Shown here piece after piece: positions 1 to 8,455 of a stretch of 41,809 nucleotides of DNA (position 1 is its first letter; every line of letters starts with the position of its first letter). Origin of the DNA: Streptacidiphilus carbonis (lineage in GTDB: Bacteria; Actinomycetota; Actinomycetes; Streptomycetales; Streptomycetaceae); the NCBI RefSeq assembly GCF_000787775.1, contig NZ_BBPM01000035.1, positions 1 to 41,809 on the forward strand, in the 5' to 3' direction. A program made the position numbers and the translations under genes. The notes under the pieces are model-generated. The model made no database searches. It saw only the letters and a list, made by a program, of their open reading frames with translations, and was not told the DNA's origin.

Positions 1-1990
1 CCTTGACGAGCATCGCCCGATCCTCGGGCCGGGTCGGTTCGCCGTCCTTGGCCTGGGTGAACTGCACCGCTGACAGGCCGTCAGCGGTCGGGTCGAGGAC
101 GATCGGGACGACACTGCCGTCCGCGTAGACCATGTCACCGGACCAGGAGTCCTTGCTCCGAAGCCGGGCGCTGGGCCGGTTCCGGCCGTGCTCCAGCCGT
201 ACCCGCTTCAGCTCGGCCGGATCGATCCGAACGGTGAAGGGGATCCGGTCACCGGCGGCCTCGCCGAGTTCCACGACGTGGTCGAGGACGTCGGAGCTGC
301 CGTCCTCGGTGTGCTCCAGGGCGAGGACGACACCCTCCGACAGGATGGGCTCGGGGCGCAGCGAGCCGCTCAGCTCGATCAGGCCGTCGACGGCCCTGGC
401 CGCGGAGACCTTGGCCTTGACGGTCTCCACGCGCAGGCTGAGGTGCTGGTCGGTCATCTCGGGGACGAGCCGCACGTCCTGGTCCACCCAGATCGGGGTG
501 GGGACCTGGCCGGAGCCGGTCGTACCCTGCTTGATCCGGGTCCGCCGGGGCCGGCCGGCGCCGAACTGCGCCAGAGTGACGTCCCAGCTGCCGTCCTTCC
601 ACTCGCCGCGCTTCTTCAGGCGGTCCGGGTTGACCGCCACCGACCAGCCGGACCAGTCGGCGTGGCGGAACGGCAGGTTGGGGTTGTGCGCGGTCACATC
701 GGGGCGGCGCACGGTGCGGGTTGGCAGCACCAGGGTGCGCTTGCCCTTCCTGCGGCGCAGCATCAGCGCGCGGACCGAGTCGTAGCGCTGCTCGGCGCCG
801 AGGTTCTTCTGGAAGGCGTAGCCCTCCAGCTTGAGCTCGCCGTCCCGCCAGGTGACCGCGTCCAGGGTGGCGTGCAGGCCGACGGCGGCGACCAGCGACG
901 CCACCGAATCGTCCAGCGGGGGACTGTCCTTGAGCACGGGGTAGGCCGCCTTGGGCCGCAGCGTGCCCCGGGTCGGGATGGCCCGCGGGTACTCCTTCTC
1001 GAACTCCAGGATCGCCAGCAGGTCGGCCATCCGGCGCTTGGCCGTCAGCCAGTACTTGATCCGCAGCCCCTCGGGGAGCTTGTGCAGCAGGGCGGGGTCG
1101 ATGTCGTCGATGACCAGGCCGACGTGGTCCAGGAAGGCGGCGTGGTAGTCCTCGCCGGCCCTCGGCAGCGACCGGAAGAACATCTCCAGTTCCTCGATCA
1201 GGACATTGTGGTCGTAGGCGCGCAGATGGGCGTCGAACCGCGGATCGGACCCGGCCCTGGCCTTGAGGAATGCGCGGACCATGCCGATCGAGGCCAGCCG
1301 GTCGATCAGGCCCTTGGGGTCGGTGCTGTTCTGGGTGATCGACTTGGAGCCGACCTCGCGCATCCGCCACAGGTAGATCGGCTCCGACAGGGCGTCGACA
1401 CGCTTGGCCAGGTAGTGCAGCGGGATGCTCACCGGGGCGTCCTCGTACAGGATGCCGGGGTACTGCATGGCGTGCTCGTCCCAGAAGCTGCGCCGGTAGA
1501 CCTTGTTCCAGGCGGTGCGGTCGGTGACCAGCGCCGGGTGCTCGCTGATGTGGGTGCCGATCCTGGTCTTCCAGAACGGCGCCTGGTGCACCCAGGACGG
1601 GTTCGTTCCCACGGCGCGGAAGCGGTGCACATTGCCGGCCACGAAGTCCGACCCGGACTGCTCCAGGGTCTCGATCATCAGCTGGTACGCCGTGGGCGGA
1701 ACGATGTCGTCGCTGTCCACGAAGGCCAGGAACTCGCCGTCCGGGTGCATCTCGGCGGTGCCGGTGTTGCGGGCCGGGCCGAGGCCCTTGTTCTCCTGCT
1801 GGACCAGCCGGAACCGGGGGTCCCGCTGTGCGAACGCCTCGGCGATCACGGCGCTGGAGTCCGTGGAACCGTCGTCGACCATGACGACCTCGAAGCGTTC
1901 GAAAGTCTGCGCGGCGAGGGATGCCAGGCACTCCTCGAGGTACAGCTCGACGTTGTAGATCGGGACGACCACGGAGAGGCGGGGAGCCAT
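1..1990 (-). CDS. Family 2 glycosyltransferase, probable N-terminal part of a TagF-type fusion (truncated by the window)
   Basis: An open frame starts at ATG 1990 and runs without a stop to base 1, giving about 663 residues. Residues 1-110 are a GT-A glycosyltransferase fold: start MAPRLSVVVPIYNVE, then VDDGST, NKGLGPARNTG and the metal-binding VDSDD. The next part contains TAWNKVYRRSFW and LYEDAPVSIP, typical of the actinobacterial proteins in which a GT2 domain is fused to a CDP-glycerol:glycerophosphate glycerophosphotransferase domain. Residues from about 350 on look like the beta-rich linker of those proteins. The glycerophosphotransferase itself would lie outside the window, so the fusion is inferred and only the GT2 assignment is firm. 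The expected role is wall teichoic acid or other cell-surface polymer synthesis at the inner membrane face. It is unrelated to the rhamnose genes and is transcribed away from them. No strong ribosome site is visible upstream of 1990. Confidence 0.85.
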   Translation of the reverse strand, partial: MAPRLSVVVPIYNVELYLEECLASLAAQTFERFEVVMVDDGSTDSSAVIAEAFAQRDPRFRLVQQENKGLGPARNTGTAEMHPDGEFLAFVDSDDIVPPTAYQLMIETLEQSGSDFVAGNVHRFRAVGTNPSWVHQAPFWKTRIGTHISEHPALVTDRTAWNKVYRRSFWDEHAMQYPGILYEDAPVSIPLHYLAKRVDALSEPIYLWRMREVGSKSITQNSTDPKGLIDRLASIGMVRAFLKARAGSDPRFDAHLRAYDHNVLIEELEMFFRSLPRAGEDYHAAFLDHVGLVIDDIDPALLHKLPEGLRIKYWLTAKRRMADLLAILEFEKEYPRAIPTRGTLRPKAAYPVLKDSPPLDDSVASLVAAVGLHATLDAVTWRDGELKLEGYAFQKNLGAEQRYDSVRALMLRRRKGKRTLVLPTRTVRRPDVTAHNPNLPFRHADWSGWSVAVNPDRLKKRGEWKDGSWDVTLAQFGAGRPRRTRIKQGTTGSGQVPTPIWVDQDVRLVPEMTDQHLSLRVETVKAKVSAARAVDGLIELSGSLRPEPILSEGVVLALEHTEDGSSDVLDHVVELGEAAGDRIPFTVRIDPAELKRVRLEHGRNRPSARLRSKDSWSGDMVYADGSVVPIVLDPTADGLSAVQFTQAKDGEPTRPEDRAMLVK

Positions 1991-2707
1991 GAGGGGCGGC
2001 GGGCCTTTCTGGGACAAAAGGGACTCGTTCGCGCTGGCGCGGCCACAGGACACGACACCCAAGGCCGGGTCGGGCGCCCCTGCGCGAACGGGGCGATGGG
2101 TGCTCTGTCTACAAGCTAGTAGACGGTCAGCTGAACGCCTTGCAAGCCAGGCAAGAACTATGACTGAGGCTAGTTTGAAACCGCGCTCAACACGGTTAGC
2201 GCCAAGGCAACATCGGCCCAACAATCGCCGACCTGGACATGGCTCGGAGCATACCCAGAGGTTTCACAGAGATTTCCAAGGTTGTGCCCACCCGTTCAGC
2301 GAGTGAACCGACGGGCTGCCGGCTGATCCTGGATCATGGCACTGGCCTGGGCTTTTTCCGTTCCGTGGGAGGGGGTCGGAGATTGCGACGGCAGGTCGGG
2401 GGTGCACAGAAGAGGCGGGGGCGTGGCTCGCTTCCGTGTCGAACCTGTGAGCCGGGATCGGCGGCGGTGCATCAGCGGCTCGTTCCGGGTCGCCGGAGGC
2501 AGGTAAACCCAAGCGTGCGATCCACACGGTTCTCTGAACGGTCGTCCCGGGCGCGGGCCTCGCGCTGAGGCCCCCGCGGCGCACGCCACGACCCCCGGCC
2601 ACCACCAAGGCCTGCGCGAACGCGACTGCCCGTGCGATTGCTTGAATCGTTTTCTGCAGCCGTGTCGACGGCCTGCGTCGGACCGCTGCCGCAGCCGTCT
2701 TCCTCTC
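1991..2707. other. Intergenic region between divergent glycosyltransferase and rhaI
   Basis: About 700 bases separate the two divergent genes. Several open frames cross it on both strands, but none resembles a known protein or has a good ribosome site. The part around 2130-2290 is less GC-rich than the rest and probably holds the glycosyltransferase promoter, though I could not pick a convincing -35/-10 pair on the minus strand. The only site I would call is the half-matching operator at 2643-2654. Confidence 0.5.
2643..2654 (+). promoter_or_regulatory. Possible auxiliary LacI-type operator upstream of rhaI
   Basis: The sequence TGAATCGTTTTC matches the left half and the CG centre of the operator consensus TGAAACGTTTCA but is degenerate on the right. 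Its centre is about 103 bases upstream of the main rhaI operator centre, close to a whole number of helical turns (9.8 at 10.5 bp per turn). A role as an auxiliary looping site is inference. Confidence 0.35.
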
Positions 2708-2736
2708 TTGACGGGCAGAACGGGCCGGGTTAGATT
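2708..2736 (+). promoter_or_regulatory. Promoter of the rha/lut operon
   Basis: A -35 box TTGACG (2708-2713), a 17-base spacer and a -10 box TAGATT (2731-2736) match the consensus of the principal actinobacterial sigma factor (HrdB). Transcription should start near 2742-2744, so the operator at 2746-2757 lies on the first transcribed bases. The mRNA leader before the rhaI start at 2779 would be only about 35 nt. Confidence 0.75.
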
Positions 2737-2745
2737 GCCCCTGCG

Positions 2746-2757
2746 TGAAACGATTCA
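2746..2757 (+). promoter_or_regulatory. LacI-family operator of the rha/lut operon
   Basis: TGAAACGATTCA is a near-perfect palindrome with the CG centre typical of LacI-family operators. It begins 9 bases after the -10 box, where a bound repressor would block initiation or early elongation. The same palindrome recurs at the importer promoter (10823-10834) and the first rhamnosidase promoter (17310-17321). Confidence 0.75.
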
Positions 2758-2778
2758 TTAAAGATGACAGGGAACCCC

Positions 2779-3945
2779 ATGACGGATCTGTCCGCAGTCA
2801 AGGCGGCGCTGAAGGCACAGGAGATCGAGACTCCCTCCTGGGGCTACGGCAACTCGGGTACGCGCTTCAAGGTGTTCGCGCAGCAGGGCGTACCCCGGGA
2901 CCCGTTCGAGAAGCTCGACGACGCCGCCCAGGTGCACGCCGCGACCGGGGTGGCGCCGAGGGTCTCGCTGCACATCCCGTGGGACGCGGTCGAGGACTAC
3001 GCCGCGCTGGCCGCCTTCGCCGGGAGCCGGGGGCTGCAGCTGGGGGCGGTCAACTCCAACACCTTCCAGGACGACGACTTCAAGCTGGGCAGCGTGACCC
3101 ATGCCGATCCGAAGGTGCGCCGCAAGGCGGTGGACCACCTGTTGCAGTGCGTGGACATCATGGACGCCACCGGGTCGCGGGATTTGAAGCTGTGGTTCGC
3201 GGACGGCACCAACTACCCGGGCCAGGACGACATCACCGGCCGTCAGGACCGATTGGCCGAGGCGCTGGCGGAGGTGTACGCCCGGCTGGGCGACGAGCAG
3301 CGGATGGTGCTGGAGTACAAGCTGTTCGAGCCCGCGTTCTACACCACCGACGTGCCGGACTGGGGCACGTCCTACGCGCACTGCCTGAAGCTGGGGCCCA
3401 AGGCCAAGGTGGTGGTGGACACCGGGCACCATGCGCCGGGCACCAACATCGAGTTCATCGTGGCGTTCCTGCTGCGCGAGGGCCGGCTGGGCGCGTTCGA
3501 CTTCAACTCCCGTTTCTACGCCGACGACGACCTGATGGTGGGTTCGGCCGATCCGTTCCAGCTGTTCCGGATCCTGCACGAGGTGGCCAAGAACGGCGGC
3601 TTCGCCCCGGAGAAGCAGGTGGCGTTCATGCTGGACCAGTGCCACAACATCGAGGGCAAGATCCCGGCGGTGATCCGCTCGGTGATGAACGTCCAGGAGG
3701 CCACCGCCAAGGCACTGCTGGTCGACCTGGACGCGCTGGCCGCCGCCCAGCAGGCCGGTGACGTGCTGGGGGCCAACGCGGTGCTGATGGACGCCTACAA
3801 CACCGACGTCCGCCCGCTGCTGCACGAGGTCCGCGAGGAGCAGGGGCTGAACCCCGACCCGCTGGCCGCCTACCGCGCCTCGGGCTGGCAGGAGCGCATC
3901 GTCGCCGAACGCGTCGGCGGCCACCAGGCCGGCTGGGGCGCGTAG
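2779..3945 (+). CDS. rhaI: L-rhamnose isomerase
   Basis: The enzyme converts L-rhamnose to L-rhamnulose in the cytoplasm, the first catabolic step. The 388-residue protein matches the RhaI type (Pseudomonas stutzeri / Gram-positive), a TIM-barrel metal isomerase. Recognisable stretches are SWGYGNSGTRF near the N-terminus, VSLHIPWD, LKLWFADGTNYPGQDD, VLEYKLFEPAFY, VVVDTGHHAPGTNIEFI and FDFNSRFYADDDLMVG, which include the family's metal-binding acidic and histidine residues. I prefer ATG 2779 over the in-frame ATG 2764: AGGGA at 2769-2773 lies 5 bases before 2779, whereas 2764 has no ribosome site and sits almost on the operator. It is the first gene of the rhaI-rhaEW-rhaB-lutABC operon, with 62 bases to the next gene. 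Identity is near certain. Confidence 0.96.
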   Translation: MTDLSAVKAALKAQEIETPSWGYGNSGTRFKVFAQQGVPRDPFEKLDDAAQVHAATGVAPRVSLHIPWDAVEDYAALAAFAGSRGLQLGAVNSNTFQDDDFKLGSVTHADPKVRRKAVDHLLQCVDIMDATGSRDLKLWFADGTNYPGQDDITGRQDRLAEALAEVYARLGDEQRMVLEYKLFEPAFYTTDVPDWGTSYAHCLKLGPKAKVVVDTGHHAPGTNIEFIVAFLLREGRLGAFDFNSRFYADDDLMVGSADPFQLFRILHEVAKNGGFAPEKQVAFMLDQCHNIEGKIPAVIRSVMNVQEATAKALLVDLDALAAAQQAGDVLGANAVLMDAYNTDVRPLLHEVREEQGLNPDPLAAYRASGWQERIVAERVGGHQAGWGA

Positions 3946-4007
3946 CGGGCCCCCGAGCCGCTCTCAGGATTTCTCCCCACCACGTCTTTCGACCGAGGAC
4001 ACCCACC

Positions 4008-6047
4008 ATGCCGCTCCACCCCGAAGTCGCCGCGCTGCTGGCGCGCTCCAACCGTCTGGGCGCCGATGCGCGCAACACCAACTACGCCGGCGGCAACACC
4101 TCCGCCAAGGGCACCACCACCGACCCGGCCACCGGCGCCGAGGTCGAACTGCTGTGGGTCAAGGGCTCGGGCGGTGACCTGGGCACGCTGACCGAGTCCG
4201 GGCTGGCGGCGCTGCGGGTGGACCGGCTGCGATCCCTGGTCGACGTGTATCCGGGAGTGGAGCGCGAGGACGAGATGGTCGCCGCGTTCGACTACTGCCT
4301 GCACGGCCGCGGGGGCGCCGCGCCCTCCATCGACACCGCCATGCACGGCCTGGTCGACGCCGCCCACGTGGACCACCTGCACCCCGACTCCGGTATCGCC
4401 CTGGCCTGCGCCGCCGACGGCGAGAAGCTCACCGCCGAATGCTTCGGCGACACCGTGGCCTGGGTGCCCTGGCGGCGTCCCGGCTTCCAGCTGGGTCTGG
4501 ACATCGCGGCGATCAAGCGTGACAACCCGCAGGCCGTCGGCTGCGTCCTGGGCGGCCACGGCATCACCGCCTGGGGCGACACCAGCGAGCAGGCCGAGGC
4601 CAACTCGCTGCGCATCATCCGCACCGCCGAGGCCTTCCTGGCCGAGCGCGGCAGGGCCGAGCCCTTCGGCCCGGTGCTGGACGGCTTCGCCGCGCTGCCC
4701 GAGGCCCCGCGCCGGGACCGGGCCGCCGCGCTGGCACCGCTGATCCGCGGACTGGCCTCCACCGACCGCCCGCAGGTGGGCCACTTCGACGACAGCGACG
4801 CCGTGCTGGACTTCCTGGCCCGCGCCGAGCACCCCAGGCTGGCGGAGCTGGGCACCTCCTGCCCGGACCACTTTCTGCGCACCAAGGTCCGCCCGCTGGT
4901 CCTGGACCTGCCCGCCACCGCGTCCCTGGAGGAGGCGAAGGCCAGGCTGGCGGAACTGCACGAGGACTACCGCACCGAGTACCAGGCCTACTACGACCGC
5001 CACGCCACCGCCGACTCCCCGGCGATCCGCGGCGCCGACCCGGCGATCGTGCTGGTGCCGGGGGTGGGCATGTTCTCCTTCGGCAAGGACAAGCAGACCG
5101 CACGGGTGGCCGGCGAGTTCTACCTGAACGCGATCAACGTGATGCGCGGCGCCGAAGCCGTCTCCTCCTACGCCCCGATCGAGGAGTCGGAGAAGTTCCG
5201 CATCGAGTACTGGGCCCTGGAGGAGGCCAAGCTCCAGCGGATGCCCAGGCCCAAGCCGCTGGCCACCCGGGTCGCGCTGGTCACCGGCGCGGGCTCCGGC
5301 ATCGGCAAGGCCATCGCACACCGCCTGGTCGCCGAGGGCGCCTGCGTGGTGGTCGCCGACCTGAACACCGACAACGCCGCCGCCGTCGCCGAGGAACTGG
5401 GCGGCCCGGACAAGGCCGTCGCGGTCACCGTCGACGTGACCAGCGAGGAGCAGATCGCCGAGGCGTTCAAGGACGCGGTGCTGGCCTTCGGCGGGGTGGA
5501 TCTGGTGGTCAACAACGCCGGGATCTCCATCTCCAAGCCGCTGCTGGAGACCACCGCCCGGGACTGGGACCTGCAGCACGACATCATGGCCCGCGGCTCC
5601 TTCCTGGTCTCCCGCGAGGCCGCCCGCACCATGGTCGAACAGGCATTGGGCGGCGACATCGTCTACATCGCATCCAAGAACGCGGTCTTCGCCGGCCCCA
5701 ACAACATCGCCTACTCGGCCACCAAGGCCGACCAGGCCCACCAGGTCCGGCTGCTGGCCGCCGAACTGGGTGAGCACGGGATCAGGGTCAACGGGGTCAA
5801 CCCGGACGGGGTCGTGCGCGGTTCGGGGATCTTCGCGGCAGGCTGGGGCGCCCAGCGCGCGGCCACCTACGGCATCGCCGAGGACAAGCTCGGCGAGTTC
5901 TACGCCCAGCGCACCATCCTCAAGCGCGAAGTCCTGCCCGAACACGTCGCAGCCGCGGTGTTCGCACTGACCGGCGGCGACCTCACCCACACCACCGGCC
6001 TGCACATCCCCGTCGACGCCGGCGTCGCCGCCGCCTTCCTGCGCTGA
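4008..6047 (+). CDS. rhaEW: Bifunctional rhamnulose-1-phosphate aldolase / L-lactaldehyde dehydrogenase
   Basis: A 679-residue fusion. The N-terminal half is a class II aldolase/adducin-type domain that splits L-rhamnulose 1-phosphate into dihydroxyacetone phosphate and L-lactaldehyde. It shows GGNTSAKG (residues 28-35) and the zinc-ligand motif HVDHLHPD (120-127). From about residue 415 there is a short-chain dehydrogenase domain with the NAD-binding TGAGSGIG (426-433), NNAG near 501 and the catalytic Tyr-Lys pair in YSATK near 568. This domain oxidises L-lactaldehyde to L-lactate, as known for this family (RhaD_aldol-ADH, B. subtilis RhaEW). The length is normal for the family. The product L-lactate explains the lut genes downstream in the same operon. 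GAGGAC about 10 bases upstream supports ATG 4008. Both domains look intact. Confidence 0.96.
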   Translation: MPLHPEVAALLARSNRLGADARNTNYAGGNTSAKGTTTDPATGAEVELLWVKGSGGDLGTLTESGLAALRVDRLRSLVDVYPGVEREDEMVAAFDYCLHGRGGAAPSIDTAMHGLVDAAHVDHLHPDSGIALACAADGEKLTAECFGDTVAWVPWRRPGFQLGLDIAAIKRDNPQAVGCVLGGHGITAWGDTSEQAEANSLRIIRTAEAFLAERGRAEPFGPVLDGFAALPEAPRRDRAAALAPLIRGLASTDRPQVGHFDDSDAVLDFLARAEHPRLAELGTSCPDHFLRTKVRPLVLDLPATASLEEAKARLAELHEDYRTEYQAYYDRHATADSPAIRGADPAIVLVPGVGMFSFGKDKQTARVAGEFYLNAINVMRGAEAVSSYAPIEESEKFRIEYWALEEAKLQRMPRPKPLATRVALVTGAGSGIGKAIAHRLVAEGACVVVADLNTDNAAAVAEELGGPDKAVAVTVDVTSEEQIAEAFKDAVLAFGGVDLVVNNAGISISKPLLETTARDWDLQHDIMARGSFLVSREAARTMVEQALGGDIVYIASKNAVFAGPNNIAYSATKADQAHQVRLLAAELGEHGIRVNGVNPDGVVRGSGIFAAGWGAQRAATYGIAEDKLGEFYAQRTILKREVLPEHVAAAVFALTGGDLTHTTGLHIPVDAGVAAAFLR

Positions 6048-6091
6048 CCCCGGCCCCGTCCGCCCCGAACTCTCCCCACCAGGTTGCTCGT

Positions 6092-7633
6092 GTGCCCCCA
6101 CATTCGGAACTGAAGCCCCTGCCCCCGCCCGCCGCAACGCCGGCCACAAACCCGGCCGCAACGCCGGCCGCAACCCAGGCCGTCTTCGCGGCGGCCGACC
6201 TCGGCGCCACCAGCGGCCGCGTCGTCCTCGGCCGGGTCGGGCCCGGCCGGCTCGACCTGACGGAGGTGCACCGCTTCGCCAACACCCCGGTGCGGCTTCC
6301 CCAGGGTCTGCACTGGGACATCCTGGCGCTCCATCAGGGAGTGCTCGAAGGGCTGCGCGAGGCGGCCAGGTCAGGCCAGGTCGCCTCGATCGGGGTGGAC
6401 AGCTGGGCGGTGGACTACGGGCTGCTCGACGCCACCGGGAGGCTGCTGGGCAACCCGTACCACTACCGGGACGGGCGGACGGACGCCGTCGCCGACCAGG
6501 TCCGCGGGAAGATCGGGGCGGCCGAGCTCTACCGGGCCAACGGACTCCAGCACCTGCCCTTCAACACCCTCTACCAGCTGGCCGCCGAGGCCGGCAGCCC
6601 GCAGTTCCTGGCGGCACGTCAGCTGCTGCTGATCCCGGACCTGCTGACGTACTGGCTGACCGGGCAGGTCGGCGCGGAGGCCACCAATGCCTCCACCACC
6701 GGCCTGCTCGACGCCGGTACGGGGGCCTGGTCGGGTCCGCTCGCCGAGGCGGTGGGTGTCAACCCGGGGCTGCTGCCGCCGCTGCGCCGTCCCGGCGACA
6801 GCTGCGGGACCCTGCTGGCTGCACCGGCCGAATCGACCGGGCTGCCGCGAGGCACCGAGGTGACGGCGGTGGCCTCCCACGACACCGCGTCAGCAGTCGT
6901 GGCGGTGCCCGCCGACCGTCCGGACTTCGGCTACATCTCCTGCGGGACCTGGTCGCTGGCCGGACTGGAACTGGGCGCACCGGTGCTCAGCGAGGCCTCG
7001 CGGAGCGCGAACTTCACCAATGAGCTCGGCATCGACGACACCATCCGCTACCTGCGCAACATCATGGGCCTGTGGCTGCTCAGCGAGTCCCAGCGCACCT
7101 GGCGGGCCCAGGGCAGGCCGTGTGATCTGTCCTTCCTGCTCGCGCAGGCCGCGAAGGCGAAGCCCTTTGCCGCGGTCATCGACCCCGACGCCCCGGAGTT
7201 CCTGGCCCCCGGCGACATTCCGGCCCGGATCGCCGGCTACTGCGAGCGCACCGGGCAGCGCCCGCCGACCGACCAGGGCTCGCTGGTGCGCACCGTTCTG
7301 GAGGGCCTGGCACTGGCCCACGCCCGGACGCTGCGCCAGGCAGCCGAGTTGTCGGGACGCGGGATCGAGGTGATCCATCTGGTGGGCGGCGGCAGCCGGA
7401 ACGAGCTGCTGTGCCAGTTCACGGCCGACGCCTCCGGCCTTCCGGTGGTGGCCGGTCCCACCGAGGCCACCGCCCTGGGTAATGTTCTGGTCCAAGCGCG
7501 CGCCCACGGCCTGGTCCACGACCGGGCCGGAATGCGCCGCCTGGTCGCCGACACCCAGCCCCTGACCCGCTACACCCCGAGTGGCGACCGATCCGCCTGG
7601 ACCGCGGCAGCGGCCCGTATCGGCTTGGTCTGA
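6092..7633 (+). CDS. rhaB: L-rhamnulokinase
   Basis: The kinase phosphorylates L-rhamnulose to L-rhamnulose 1-phosphate with ATP. The 513-residue protein belongs to the FGGY carbohydrate kinases. The conserved start DLGATSGRVVLG is displaced to about residue 38, followed by VDSWAVDYGLLD, YHYRDGRTD, HLPFNTLYQL, LTYWLTGQ, VASHDTASAVVAVP, YISCGTWSLAGLE and the nucleotide-binding GGGSRNELLCQFTADA. A GTG codon at 6092 is used as the start because no in-frame ATG, GTG or TTG lies closer to the kinase core. This gives an unusual Pro/Ala/Thr-rich N-terminal tail of about 30 residues, encoded by short direct repeats. It lies 44 bases after rhaEW and 30 bases before lutA. The ribosome site is weak. Function is certain; the exact start is not. 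Confidence 0.94.
   Translation: MPPHSELKPLPPPAATPATNPAATPAATQAVFAAADLGATSGRVVLGRVGPGRLDLTEVHRFANTPVRLPQGLHWDILALHQGVLEGLREAARSGQVASIGVDSWAVDYGLLDATGRLLGNPYHYRDGRTDAVADQVRGKIGAAELYRANGLQHLPFNTLYQLAAEAGSPQFLAARQLLLIPDLLTYWLTGQVGAEATNASTTGLLDAGTGAWSGPLAEAVGVNPGLLPPLRRPGDSCGTLLAAPAESTGLPRGTEVTAVASHDTASAVVAVPADRPDFGYISCGTWSLAGLELGAPVLSEASRSANFTNELGIDDTIRYLRNIMGLWLLSESQRTWRAQGRPCDLSFLLAQAAKAKPFAAVIDPDAPEFLAPGDIPARIAGYCERTGQRPPTDQGSLVRTVLEGLALAHARTLRQAAELSGRGIEVIHLVGGGSRNELLCQFTADASGLPVVAGPTEATALGNVLVQARAHGLVHDRAGMRRLVADTQPLTRYTPSGDRSAWTAAAARIGLV
6131..6169 (+). repeat. 15-base direct repeat in the 5' end of rhaB
   Basis: GCCGCAACGCCGGCC occurs at 6131-6145 and again at 6155-6169, offset by 24 bases, so the reading frame is kept. 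It encodes the Ala-Thr-Pro-rich N-terminal tail of the kinase and probably arose by slippage or small duplication. Confidence 0.7.
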
Positions 7634-7663
7634 ACGTCCACTGAACGATCGCAAGGAGCCGCG

Positions 7664-8455
7664 ATGCGTGTCGCACTCTTCCCGACCTGCGTCAACGACG
7701 CGATCCATCCGCGCACCGGCCAGGCCGTGGTGGTGCTGCTGGAGCGGCTGGGTGTGGAGGTCGACTTCCCCGCCGCGCAGACCTGCTGCGGCCAGCCGCA
7801 GTTCAACACCGGCTACCGGCGGGCGACCGAGCCGTTGGTGCGGCGGATGGCCGAGGCCTTCGAGGGCTACGACCACGTGGTCAGCCCCTCGGGCTCCTGC
7901 ACGGCCATGGTCCGCGACAACTACCCGCGGATCGGCGCCAAGGCCCGGGCCGAGGGACGCGGTGCCGGTCTGGCCCGGGCGGCGGAGTCGCTGGTGCCCC
8001 GGGTGCTGGAGCTGACCGAATTCCTGGTGGACGTACTGGGGGTGACCGATGTGGGGGCCTACTACCCGCACAAGGTCTCCTACCACCCGTCCTGCCACGG
8101 CCTGCGGATGCTGGGGCTGGGGGACCGGCCGCGCCGCTTGCTGGAGGCGGTCGAGGGCCTGGAACTGGTCGACCTTCCGGGGGCGGAGGAGTGCTGCGGC
8201 TTCGGCGGCACCTTCGCCGTCAAGAACCCGGACGTGTCGGCCGCGATGGGCGCCGACAAGGTGAACAACGCGCTGGCCAGCGGGGCGGAGGTGCTGTGCG
8301 GGGCGGACAACTCCTGCCTGCTGCACATCGGCGGCACCCTGCGCCGGGCCCAGGCGCCGATGCGTGCCGTGCACCTGGCCGAGATCCTGGCCTGCACCAC
8401 GGCCGACCCCACCGGCGCCACCTGGGCGGCCCCCAAGACAGGGAGCAGCGTATGA
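7664..8455 (+). CDS. lutA: L-lactate utilisation protein A (Fe-S heterodisulfide-reductase-like subunit)
   Basis: LutA is one of the three subunits of the LutABC L-lactate oxidation complex, which converts L-lactate to pyruvate in the cytoplasm. The 263-residue protein has the two cysteine-rich CCG modules of the family: TCCGQPQF near residues 40-47, and YHPSCHGLRMLG with ECCGFGGTF in the C-terminal half. Length is normal for LutA/YkgE. AAGGAG 5 bases upstream of ATG 7664 is a strong ribosome site. The stop overlaps the start of lutB in an ATGA arrangement, indicating translational coupling. Its place behind rhaEW, whose dehydrogenase domain makes L-lactate, shows what it is for here. Confidence 0.93.
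   Translation: MRVALFPTCVNDAIHPRTGQAVVVLLERLGVEVDFPAAQTCCGQPQFNTGYRRATEPLVRRMAEAFEGYDHVVSPSGSCTAMVRDNYPRIGAKARAEGRGAGLARAAESLVPRVLELTEFLVDVLGVTDVGAYYPHKVSYHPSCHGLRMLGLGDRPRRLLEAVEGLELVDLPGAEECCGFGGTFAVKNPDVSAAMGADKVNNALASGAEVLCGADNSCLLHIGGTLRRAQAPMRAVHLAEILACTTADPTGATWAAPKTGSSV

Noticed and set aside
249..1931. A 560-codon minus-strand frame inside the glycosyltransferase
   Set aside because: Its translation is a string of Arg, Pro and Gly without any family resemblance. The true frame, starting at 1990, gives a clear GT2 protein and runs off the left edge.
2171..2192. TTGA...TCAA inverted repeat considered as another operator
   Set aside because: The half-sites are separated by two bases more than in the real copies and the CG centre is not in register.
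2264..2758. A 164-codon minus-strand frame in the long intergenic region
   Set aside because: Composition is unlike the neighbouring genes, there is no family resemblance, and its start overlaps the operator and promoter of rhaI.
3870..6173. A 767-codon frame antisense to rhaEW
   Set aside because: It lies wholly opposite rhaEW and its flanks, has no domain or credible ribosome site, and is explained by codon bias.
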